A stretch of 64,000 bases of DNA from Struthidea cinerea (Eukaryota > Chordata > Aves > Passeriformes > Corcoracidae). The first letter of the stretch is position 1; each line of letters begins with the position of its first letter. Position numbers and translations under genes: made by a program. Positions 34,519 to 45,237 of this stretch are shown one piece after another. The DNA is taken from positions 2,928,692 to 2,992,691 of the forward strand of contig VZTI01002652.1 of NCBI GenBank assembly GCA_013397865.1, written 5' to 3'. The notes under the pieces are model-generated. The model saw nothing but the letters and a program-made list of their open reading frames with translations. It was not told where the DNA came from and did not search any database.

Positions 34519-37444
34519 CTGAGAGCAGAAAAAAAATAGCAGCTGTAACTATCAGTAGCAAAAGGGATAAGTAATGTTAGTCCATCGAGCAACAGTCAAC
34601 TTTGTTTTGATACCATGAACATTTCAGTAAGGAGAAGATAAATGCTTTATTGTCATATTCTATTCCCTGCTGTATGTCAGATGGTTAGCAGAATAGATAA
34701 TGTCCTTGGAGTGATCTGTTATTATCTCTTTGTTGCATTTCCAGCATGCCATTTCTCTGCTACCCACGAGGCACTAAAGGCACAAAGAGCTGAAAACAAA
34801 TACCAGTAACGGCAAACTAAGACAGGAACTGGATTTTTCTATCAGAGAAATAGAAAACCAAAACTAAACTGATTCCATTTTGAAATTATTGTTTAGAGAA
34901 GTACTTAGAAAGATTTCTTCAATCCTGAGATGACCATCTTAGTCAATCCCTACTGTCAGGGATAGCTGACATGTTAAATTGGAAGACCTTTAAAAGAACT
35001 CAGGTAAATATACTCTATGGAACTGTTATGAACTATTAGGAGATTTTTTAAAATCTGGGACAGTGAAATGAAGTGGTGTGATTTAAAGAATCAAATGATT
35101 TAAATGTGTCAAATGGCATATTTCTGCTGCAGATACCCACTTGAATTTGGGAGAGATATTTGAAAACAAATGCACTGAAATTCCCTACAAGTAGATCAGA
35201 CATGACTGACTATGTGAATGGGGGAATTAATCCTAGAAACATTTTTTTACCACTATGCTTCTCCTCGTGGATACTTGTCATAGCAGTATTCCTGCCTGAA
35301 CTGCCTCATGTCAGAAAAGAAACACTGTTATTGCTAACCTCAAGCATCCTGAACAGATCCTGTCTGTGGGACACCACCTTGTTGATGCTGTGCCTCTTAC
35401 CCATGGCAGAAACAACCTGGTTCTTCAGAAGCAGAAGGGCATGTTGCCTGCAAAAACGACTGGCTGAGCTGGAAAATCATAACACTTGTCTTTTCACAGT
35501 GCCAGTCTCCAGTGACACTCCTCAATTAGCCACATGATGTAGTTAGCATTAAAGAAAATTATATACAAGAAACACAAAATACATTTGTGTTGGAGGACCA
35601 GACCGAGGCTGAACACTAATATAATGTAAGAATTCCAAATTTCATTGTTTTTCAATGGGGCATAATTTCACCCAGTGGCAAGAAGAGGGTTTAAGTGATA
35701 CAGTGGGACTTGTTGCCCTTCCCGGGTAGGAACTCACACCCCACTCAGAAATACCAGTCAATTGCTGCAATACTCTGTGAAAGCTCTGCTATTTACCCTG
35801 AAGACCACAAATTCTACTTAAAGAAAAGCACATTCAAATCTAAGTAGCCTCTGTTTAGACAGTCTGAAATGTGGCCACAGTTAATACTTAGGCAGTACAG
35901 GGAGCCAAGCTCCCCTAGGTGCTCAGGAATGCACTTCAGCGGGAATTGAGGAAATGCAAGACTTGCTACAAAAGCTTTATAATTACTTAAAGTTTACATG
36001 TCAGAAAAGATGATCAAGTATGAGGAAAAAAAAGACTAATTTTGTGTAGAATCCACTGGTGTACAGAATAACTTGAATATTAGGAAAGAGATTCACCTGA
36101 TTTCTAGCGGCATTGCTTTTTTTTAGTTTCAGTAACATCTACCCAAGTAGAAAAAATCCTCTAAAAATAGTGTTTTCACTTTTTATTTTTTTCAACATAG
36201 CTCTTGCATAACAAATAATAATAGAGGTCTAGTTATAAAAAGGGATTAAAAATAGTTTGTAACTGCCAAAACATCATGTGTCAAGTTTCAGTCTAGAGAA
36301 AATATTCATGGCTACGTTAAAACAACTCAAAAGAGAAGTTTTATAATATAAAATTGATGTTGTAATAAATATACTTTAGTGTAACCCAAGCTTTGATTAA
36401 ATTCAAGGATTCAGCCTGTATTGCAAATGCAGGAAAGCTGATTAAGGAATTTATTAACAGTAGCAATATCTCGAGAATAAATAGCACATTTTATTTAATG
36501 AAAAGTCTTCTTTCTGTGAAAGAAATGTAGCATATGTCATGTAGTAAAAAACATTTCATTTGAAACAATACTACAGTAAGGGGATATCTTCTTTGAACAT
36601 AATGCAAGTAAACAGAGGATTACATTTCCCCATTTTCTGAATTTACAAGAGAAAAAAAATACATGGCTACAGACGATGGTGCAGTAAAATTTATTTTCAC
36701 CAGAAAAGGAATGACCCATAACTCACAAGTGGCAGAGTCTCCAGTGAGTTATGGAGGTCATTCTTTCATGTGAGGAAATGAATTGCATTCATTATACCTT
36801 GCCCCACATCTATATGTTTTGTTATTAGCACACCAGATGGGATTTTAATTTGGTATTGCTTACTTGTTCATTTTTGCCCTTTGAAATGAGTATCAATGTG
36901 AACTGTGTTGGCAAAGGCATTGATAATGAAGCCTGGGCTTGGTCCTGCACTTTACTCTCGTGTACTCCCTTAACCTGCTGGAGCAGCCTTGCTGCAGTGC
37001 TTGTCTTCAGAATACTTGGGCATCTGAAATATAAAACTATGGCTTGCAGAACTGGGCTTATAATTGCTCAGGAGAGAGAAAATACACACTTAGATATACA
37101 GGAACATGCTTTAGATATGCAAAGGGCTGAGTTCACCAGGAGTGAAACAACTGGTTTACTCTTTGCTGAATTTCTGTTGTTCGGCTTGTTCAACACAGCT
37201 GAATTTTCCTTGTGCATTCAGTGGGAGTATGGTGGGGCCCTTAGGGGCTACTGCATTACAGGTAGACATTACTCTGCTGTGGTAAATCCTACCTGAAAAT
37301 GCCCTAAAATAGAATTACTGGTTTATATTTGTGGGGCTGTCTGTATTGCTGACTATCATGGAGAAATCAGAAGTAAGGGGCACAAAGCAGTGCCTTCTTG
37401 ACCAGCAGAGAAGGGCTCTGGTAAGCCCTTCAAAGGGCTTGTCA

Positions 37445-37500
37445 AAGAATTTACCCCATTTTACCAGTGAAAAAAGAAGGCACACAGTAACTTGGATGGT
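37445..37500 (+). mobile_element. MIR-like SINE relic (candidate)
   Basis: The sequence reads TTACCCCATTTTACCAGTGA, then AAGAAGGCACACAGTAACTTGG. It parallels the MIR segment CCCCATTTTACAGATGAGGAAACTGAGGCACAGAG. It is short and diverged. Confidence 0.4.
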
Positions 37501-37859
37501 ATCCCCAAGACAAACACAGTAGGAGCAAGCCTGGTATTATTACAAGTCTCAAGTCTCTCTTTTGTGTCTTTTTTTTTTTGCACTAAATGAATCTTCCTGT
37601 CTCTGGAAGGGAGAGCAGACCAAACAGATCACACACCTGAACTTATTCTGTTCTCAGCCAGAGCCAGAGCAAAGTGGAGTGAGATGTGTGGTGACTCCAA
37701 TACTGTGGCCACTCACATCCAGCCCTGCACACGGAATTGTTCATTCTGTTTATTACCAGGAGCATGGGCGAGGAAATGAACTTGGCTTAAAAATGCCGGA
37801 TCACATTCCAGAGACAGTTGCATCCCTGTGCTGACTGCTAAAAGGATTCTGAAATTATG

Positions 37860-38110
37860 CTCTGAGAACCACGGTCAGAGCATCTGTCGGTGGAGGCCCG
37901 GCAGGCTGCTTGTGGCTACTGGAGCAGCAGGGCCCAGATTCCCCTCTGCTGGCCCCAATGCGGGCACTACTAGCCGGGATGGAGATGCCTGGTCCCACCA
38001 ACAGAGCAGCGTGCAGCAAACCTGGCCTCGGAGCTCCACCTAGGGGTGTCACCGCTGGGGCTGGGGGCTCCCCACCCCCAGCAGTTTCTGGCAGAAATTA
38101 CTGTAATTCA
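37860..38110. other. GC-rich intronic patch
   Basis: A 250-base block with many G/C runs and several CpGs stands out from the AT-rich intron. It contains no simple repeat and I recognise no family. It could be an old insertion, an intronic CpG-rich regulatory site or an exon of an antisense transcript. Confidence 0.3.
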
Positions 38111-39220
38111 CACCCAGCGGCGCTGCCTGCCTTTGCCCATACTCATCAGAGTAAAATGCTTTTCGTTTTTCTAAAACTGAAGAAAAAAAGCATGTCAAGT
38201 TCATAAAACCTTAAAAACTACCAACACCCAGGCATTTTCACCAAATTTCCTTAGAGAGCATCAGTAAGTGCCTGCTGAGACAATGTTAACTCTGTTCAGC
38301 TGAGCAGCCTCATGCCCAGAGGAAGAGGTGACCGTTCTCTGATTGAGCATCTCCCTTTCCTTTGTCTCATGGTGTATGGTACAGCTTCACTATGCCTCCA
38401 TCAGCACTCACAGAAACACACCCCCCCTGCTGGGATGGACCAAGCACTAGAACAACATCTACCTGCTAGGAGAAGTCAGACTCTTTTTTTCTTGCCTAAC
38501 ACACAAAAGTCTGGCATCCAGGAGCACTGAGTTTTTTATTGGTACAAGAATTAACTAGCCAAACATGCGTTATTTCACGCAGTGAGGTTGCTGTGGGGTA
38601 GGGAGAGAGAGCAGCATACTTGTTCTGGTATGCTAGCAGTGGTACTTTCAGCAGAATTTACTTGTATGCTGAAAGGAGCTATGGGTACTGCTGGAGATAC
38701 ATGGTAGTAAAACCCCTAAGTTAACAGTGTCCAGTGGAGACTCAAGATTCATTTAGATCACTATGCTGGAAGATAATTTTCAAATGTTTTGAGGCAGTAC
38801 CTTCCAAAACTATTTAGATGAAACTAGATAAGGAGATAATAAATATCAACATAATAAATACTTTGGATTTCTAATCTTCTTTGGTTTTGTAGTTCCCAAT
38901 TAGGAGTTTGAAATAAATGTCAAATCAAAGAGTTCCAAAAGAAAAACATCTTGTAAGATCAAGATCTGCAGTAACAAGAGCACTCCAAGACTGCCATCTG
39001 TTTTCAGTCACTTTAATGTGCCTATGATATCACTGTCACTAAAACACTATAAGGTTTTGCCAAATATGTGCTGCCTTAAGTTGAATAACTTCTGTCTGCT
39101 TTGCTATTGGAAATGAGTAGCATAATAACTAGAAAAGAAATTAAATGCTGGAAAATGTTTAGACAGGTTAGGTAATGTGTCAGTAAAAGCTCTTAGGGGA
39201 TGGTGTAGCTGGATACTCAC

Positions 39221-39328
39221 AGTTAACATGGCAAACATCAGCTGGCAGACATTGAAAGCGTGCCTCCAGTTGTGATACAAAACCATTCGATAGTTCTTCC
39301 GCACCGTCAAAAGCCACCTACACAGCGT
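39221..39328 (-). CDS. PDE11A: PDE11A window exon 6, catalytic histidine exon
   Basis: The 108 bases are 36 codons in phase 0, beginning TLCRWLLTVRKNYRMVLYHN and ending with VCQLMFAMLT. In YHNWRHAFNV the first His (about 663 in human) is the general acid that protonates the leaving group and the second (about 667) is a metal ligand. Acceptor CAATTTCAG precedes 39328 and donor GTGAGT follows 39221. It lies only 103 bases from exon 5. Confidence 0.97.
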
Positions 39329-39431
39329 CTGAAATTGAAAGTACAATTTGTAGCAGGGCTACTAAATGTGTACAAATGGACAGAGCAGTGCCAAGACAAA
39401 AGCAGCAGATATTTGCAGCACAGATGGTTAC
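39329..39431 (-). other. PDE11A: PDE11A short intron, 103 bp
   Basis: The donor is GTAACC and the acceptor CAATTTCAG. It is the shortest intron in the window, while the intron before it (in transcript order) is 17.9 kb. It is close to the minimal size for vertebrate splicing, so these exons may be recognised by intron definition. Confidence 0.9.
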
Positions 39432-39578
39432 CTCGTAGTCAATTTTAAATTTCTGAACCATTCCAAGCTCCATGAACATCCGCAGGGCTGCAGTAATCAT
39501 GGCATCCACATCGAGCGAGAAGTCATCAAAATGGATATCGTCAATGCCAAGCTCTGACACCAGAGGGACGTTTGCTGC
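39432..39578 (-). CDS. PDE11A: PDE11A window exon 5, start of catalytic domain
   Basis: The 147 bases are 49 codons in phase 0. They begin AANVPLVSELGIDDIHFDDF and end with ELGMVQKFKIDYE. This is the N-terminal helical part of the PDE catalytic domain. Acceptor CATTTTCAG precedes 39578 and donor GTAACC follows 39432. Identity to mammalian PDE11A is almost complete. The acceptor also has an AG four bases further in, which would shift the frame. Confidence 0.97.
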
Positions 39579-40269
39579 CTGAAAATGCCAAAGGGAAATA
39601 TCTGATTCAAAACTTCAGTCTTTTTTTCTTTCTTTTCACTCTTACAAGAAACAAACCGTACATCAGTTCTGACCTGCCAATACATCCCCTGCTTGATTCA
39701 AATGCTGAGCAGTAAAAGTCTTCATCTCAGAAATACAAACACATCAAGCTAACAGAGTGTGGAAACAGTGGGAAGGAGAAGAACCTGGTATGAGCAGGAA
39801 ATACGTTCGCCATCCCAACTGGAGCCCAGATACAGCATTTAGACTGAAAGCTGACCACTTTACAGCTACTGCAGTAACACAATATATTCCAATGCAAATT
39901 ACAATGCTGTAATGCAAGAAACATCTGGATAGCCAGAAGCTGGGAGTTGTTATTGCTACCACTTAGAAATGCAAAGTAAATATACTGCTCTGCAGAATTT
40001 CTTCATCCAAATGTGTTCACAATCATAAGCATAAAAGTGCCCTTTGCTTTACACTGTTCACTACACATACATAGAACTAAAAGAAGAGGAATACAAGAAA
40101 CATCTAGCAGAAGTACTCTCCAAAGTAAAATAAAAGAATTTTCAACATGCTGATTATATAGTAAGTCAATAAAAAACCAGCAAAAGCCTTACATTTTTCT
40201 TTGTCTGTATAACAGGGACTTCTGTTTGTAAGAGTGGAATGAGCTTCTCATGCACACACAAAATAGGAA

Positions 40270-40530
40270 TGTGTGCTGGACTGGCTAATGTATTTAGTTG
40301 AGCACACAGATGTGCTGTGGCCTGCTCAGTGGCAGCACCTGCATGAGCCAGGCAGAGGTGCTGACAGACCTCCCAGGCTTCTCTACCCTTCCTTACGTCC
40401 CTTCAGACTTGCTGCTCATCTCTCTAGAGAGGGCAGGTGCAGGGGGATGCATTTGCTGAAGGAGCATCTGTCCGCTGTCTCCCGCAGCGAGAAGGTGATG
40501 GGTCAGGTAGACGCCTCAAAAGGGGGTGGA
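40270..40530. other. GC-rich intronic patch, unidentified
   Basis: This is a GC-rich block with a 98-codon plus frame (40273-40569) inside an AT-rich intron. Its composition suggests an inserted or decayed element. I recognise neither a repeat family nor a protein. Confidence 0.25.
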
Positions 40531-41241
40531 TCCAGCTCACAGGCTATGAGCTGGACAATGCTGAATTAATTAAAATCACATGAACTCAGCTGGTGTGGAA
40601 TATCCAGCTACGCACTTGCATAAAATACCAATTATTTCATGCAACTGTAATGTAAGTTCACTGTTACAGCTTCTATGTGACTACCTTAGGGTTTCCTTTT
40701 TGAAAACCTGTGTTTTGAAATATTGCACTCCAACTATAAATTACTGACATGTAAAAATCTTCTTTTGGCTGAAGACAAAGTGCCACCTCAATAATTACTT
40801 TAGGCAGGGATTAAGATGCTTTAGCTTTACCATGTAAGAGAAGATGGTGGAAACCTGTCATAAAATAGTATTAACATTGTGGTTTTAACTTATTTGTTAT
40901 GTAGAAGAAAAGTCTTTTTGGTTCAGTACCCAGTAAAGCATGCCAGTACCTCAGAAAGTCATGGTGCTGTGCCAGGGAGTTTAACTGATACAGGAAATAC
41001 AACAAACCTGTCAAGTGTCATTCCAGGACACAGCTGAAGAACCTCTGGAGCACGCATGCTCCAGAGATGCAAGTTCTGTTAACTGCACACTCAGTTGTCT
41101 GCTAACATACTTAACCAGGTTGAATCAATTCAGCATCTTTTTTTGAGTAATCATTGAAATAACTGGAATACTTCTAGACAATCCCAATAGGAGTTACAAC
41201 ATAACACCCTGTAAGATCTGAAAAACTATGTCTATACTTCT

Positions 41242-41349
41242 GAGAGGAAGGAGGGAGGCAGGGAAGGAAGGAAGGAAGGAAGGAAGGAAGGAAGGAAGGA
41301 AGGAAGGGAAAGAAAGAAAGGAAAGAAAGAAAGAAAAAGAAAGAAAGAA

Positions 41350-41433
<84 letters not shown>

Positions 41434-41438
41434 AAAAG
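41242..41438 (+). repeat. Polypurine microsatellite (GGAA)n-(GAAA)n
   Basis: A GGAA-rich section passes into long GAAA repeats. From 41260 to 41438 every base on the plus strand is a purine. The PDE11A pre-mRNA would carry the complementary pyrimidine tract. The open frames over it (Lys/Glu repeats on plus, Ser/Phe/Leu repeats on minus) are artefacts of the repeat. Confidence 0.95.
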
Positions 41439-44400
41439 TATAAACAAATAAATAAATAAGGTTAAGTGTGAAGAAGAAATTCTGGCCCAGAGACTGTGCT
41501 GTCCAGACCTCCAGCAATGTTACAAAAATTGTGACTTTTAAAATCAGAGACTTGGGGGATACTGGATATGCACACTGATATTTAGTCTATGAACACATTT
41601 ACTGGATAGAAATAAGATTCTCAGTATAATCCCTTTTTGGGAAGAAACACATTTGTACATCGTGCTCCGTAGTTCCTTAGTGAAAAGCTTAAATAACAAG
41701 CTGAAAGAGAAGCACTTGATTGTGAGCAGAGCTTCTTGAAATTGTTTTACCAAAACAATGTTTACAAACCTACTGCTGCATTTTCATTAACTTTGAAGTG
41801 GGCTCTGATTAACATTTTCAGAGTTTTTGGCCTCTTAAAGAAAAACAGATCTTTTCCTTGCTATTTTTTACTGGAAACCAACACTTTTACTAGCCTGTTG
41901 CAATTCAAGGTAGAACACTTGAATCAGTTGCTCAACTAAAATTGTTTTTTCATTTGTCAAACAATGGAGAAATAACAATATATTCCAAAATCTATTACAA
42001 ACTGAACAACAGGATATTAACAAAACAAGTCAAAAACGATTTCTTCCCACGTCAGTCTCAAACTTTTAAATATTTATGAGGTTTTACATTCCTAAATTTA
42101 ACAGGAGTGCCATAATCCAAAATAACTGCTGAATTAATAGCCAGGAGATAACATTTGTATAAAAGAACCATTTGCTTTACAACAGCAATAAAGGAAACAA
42201 CAGAATTATGAGTGCAGAGCCTAATTTGAATAATGTTACAAAAAATGATATGTTGTGGGGCTGCAGCAATATTCTGGCTGCACCTGGCATTGACTATCCT
42301 CAGCTTCTTAGGCTAGAAATGCAGAAGTCCAGGGTTTAGAGTAGAACAGTCGTTAAAACTTCATTATTTTAATTACAGAGATATAAAAAATTATTAATAA
42401 CGCAGAATACTAAAACATATCCCTCCCTGAAATTTTGCAGGGCTGCAGGAAAAATTCCAGTGGATTTCTTAAAATAAACAGCAATAACAACACTCTCTTT
42501 TAGGAAAACAGAGAGGATGAAAGTACCATGACAGCAAAAGGGAGGGACAGGCAATTAAAATTCAAGTTACAGTGAAATTATTTTTTAAAGCACTCCAGTG
42601 ATTTAGAAACACTTAAAAGGCTTGGGGTTTTTGGACATTTTGAAGTTCAGTTTCCCCTTTCTAAAAACAATTAAGAACATTTTCCTCTGGAATCTTTTAA
42701 CCCTATGAATCAAGCAATTTCAATGTTCTTTGTATCCTTGAGAAAAACTCACATGACCCTTTTATAAGTTTATGGTAGGTTAAAGCTGGATGTGCCTCCT
42801 CTGTGCCTCCTTCCACACCCCCAGTACTAACCCAAAAATTTGTCTTGAAAGACATCAAGAACACAAGTTTGGCTGAACACGTGGAAGGCAACTGGTCTTG
42901 CCTAATAAAGTACAAACTCGGCAGTTGCCAGACTAGGAAAATATCATCAGTCATAGGTAGCTTGAAAAAGAGGATGTCATGCCTCCAAACAAGAGCATAA
43001 GGATAAGATCTGTGATTACTCCGTGCTCACATGTGCATGGGATAGGGTGGAATGAATACAGGAAGGAGGAAAAGCACCTTTGTACTCAATTCAGGTTGGA
43101 GACTGATTCTCCTTTCCTCATTGCTCTGTGCTATCACGTAACTTCTATCACAGCCTGCTTAAAGTACGTGTGAACAGTCAAGAGACAAGTGCCTGGTTGA
43201 ACCTTACTTCCCATCAGTTATCACAAAAGGCCATATGTCATTAATGACCCTCTTACTGCAAAACATGTGGAACATCAAAGTGGCTTTCACCATAAAGTCA
43301 CAATTCTGGCCACTATAAAAGCCCATGGGAACAGAAAAATAACATTTTTGGTTCAGTATTAATAACACTTAGGGCTGCTGTGGATGAAAAAAACGTAAGA
43401 AGGAAAATGCTTACTAAATGATTTTGCACTAACTCGTCTAACAGCATATTATTCACAATCTTCTATATCCGTATTTGATAATGTGATAAAATCAGACGTA
43501 AAGAAACTGGCAAGTTCTTCCCAAAGCATGTAAAATTCCTCTTTGTAAAGTGTGCACTACCATGGAAGCAGTCCAGCTAAACACAGAAAACACTGAAATC
43601 CTACTTTGCCATGTCATCTTAAAATTTCTCTACTTCAGTTTTAGTACCTGCGTGGAAAAGACACCAGTGCATATTATGCAAGGAAAATATTATGAAACAT
43701 ACTGATAAATATATTAGTATGGCTTTGTTTAATAAAAAGGCACATTCTGCCATTTGATATACTCGGCTCCCTTCCTATGTGATACTAGAACTATTCTGTA
43801 ACAGCAACTTCCACTTACTGAATGTAGTCCACTTTTTGCATAGCCTTATTTACAGTGGCATGTGGAATGCTCAGCAAGCTTTCCTCATCAGAAAATACTG
43901 CCAGACTGATGGAAAAAAGTAACAAGAAACTTGATTATATTTAACACATCTAAAGATATCTCATGAAATATATTTCCCAATGTAGCAAAAAAATGGCAAA
44001 ATGATATGGTGTACATCTTAAATCCCAGGGGCACTGTTAGAGTCCAGAGTCCACATACTATCTGAATAGCAGGTCAGGATCTGACCTCATGTACACTCTG
44101 GAGTGAAACTGGAGCTCCAGACAACGTGACACACACGCAAGAAATGAAATTGTCTTTTCAAGTATCTCTTCATCTCGAACCTCTCTCAGATGATTAGGAT
44201 CTGAAAAACCTTAAAGGATGATCATCAAAAGCTGGAGAAAGCATCAAAGTGAAGAATATTTAAATGTGATGCCTTCGTTATCTCACATAATCCCCTATGA
44301 TTCTATGAAGCCATTTTGAAGACATCATTTTCTGATGGCAAAGGTTTTTATTTGTGAAAGTTTCTTTTCATATATAAAGGCCTCTAAAATACTTGCTTAT

Positions 44401-44847
44401 AGTTATAGCTGCAGGCAGGCATCTTTTAAAATACATCTTTATAGTCAGTTATTAGCAGCAGTGGACAAATTTTGTACTACTTCATAGCCATGGAAGACCA
44501 AAGCCTGTTATATTCAGTCTGACACATTTACTCTCTCCAAAAGAGAATCAAATATTGTAGCTCAGGCATGTTTAATGCCCAGAGCAAACTGGCTTTTAAA
44601 GGCCTCCATCTGTTACTGGAGACTGTGGATGGCAACTCTTTGCCCTTCACAATGCTGAGTTAGCACCTCTTTTCCAATGACAACTGAAGCAGAGGCAGGA
44701 CAGTGGCATTTACAGGGAATTTTACAATATTTACAGTAAAGGGGAGTGGGTATGGAAATGACTTATGCGTAGTTTCCTCTTGATTTTGATTCTAATAATT
44801 TTTTAAACATGATTATCACAGGAGCATTGCTCTGCCTTCAGTAGTGG

Positions 44848-44935
44848 AATCACCCAGAAACACAGACTCCTTGAGTTTGGAGAGAGCTTTTGAGACCAAC
44901 CAGTCCTATGCCCCTGCCCCACAGAGACCTCATGC
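44848..44935 (-). mobile_element. CR1-like LINE 3' relic, antisense (candidate)
   Basis: The plus strand reads GAATCACCCAGAAACACAGA, then TTGAGTTTGGAGAGAGC, then GACCAACCAGTCCTATG and CCCCTGCCCC. It follows the antisense CR1 tail pattern (AATCACAGAAT, TTGGAAGGGACC, ATCCAGTCCAACCCCCTGCC) with many changes. After 44935 the similarity fades. Confidence 0.4.
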
Positions 44936-45184
44936 TGCCATATAAACACACTTTGCAGCTGTCAGATCTACCAGACTCCTTTGATGTTCCAGCCTCTGTG
45001 AATGTCTTATATCTGAACAGTTGTTGGATAAAAGACATGGTGGAACAGGATTTGTGTATTTTATACCTCCTCAGATTAACCCCACAGATAAACAGAGGGT
45101 TGCAATTGTGAGATCAAATGCCCAAACTCTGCCCCAAGTCCCACAGTAGGTGTCTGAGCCCTTTGCTGGAAAAGGTCATTCCTT

Positions 45185-45237
45185 GATTTAGTCAGAGTTT
45201 TACATCTGTAAACCAAGAATAATGCAGTACATGCACC
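45185..45237 (+). mobile_element. MIR-like SINE relic (candidate)
   Basis: TTAGTCAGAGTTTTACATCT, then GTAAACCAAGAATAATGCAGTAC, resembles the MIR stretch CTCAGTTTCCTCATCTGTAAAATGGGGATAATAATAGTACC. Only about 45 bases align by eye. Confidence 0.3.

Larger units (their letters stand above)
34519..39220 (-). other. PDE11A: PDE11A intron, 4.7 kb
   Basis: The donor is GTGAGT and the acceptor CTGCTCTCAG. It contains a MIR-like relic near 37445-37500 and a GC-rich patch at 37860-38110. Plus-strand open frames of 125 codons (35160-35537) and 148 codons (36850-37296) show no recognisable domain or splice context. Confidence 0.85.

Noticed and set aside
35160..35537. 125-codon plus-strand open frame with hydrophobic stretches
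   Set aside because: It looked like a small membrane protein, but hydrophobic runs arise easily in AT-rich frames and nothing else supports a gene.
36850..37296. 148-codon plus-strand open frame
   Set aside because: Composition is irregular with no domain, and it sits antisense in an intron. Chance is the simpler explanation.
41194..41517. Long minus-strand open frame of Phe/Leu/Ser repeats and plus-strand Lys/Glu repeat frames
   Set aside because: They are translations of the GGAA/GAAA microsatellite, which has no stop codons in several frames.
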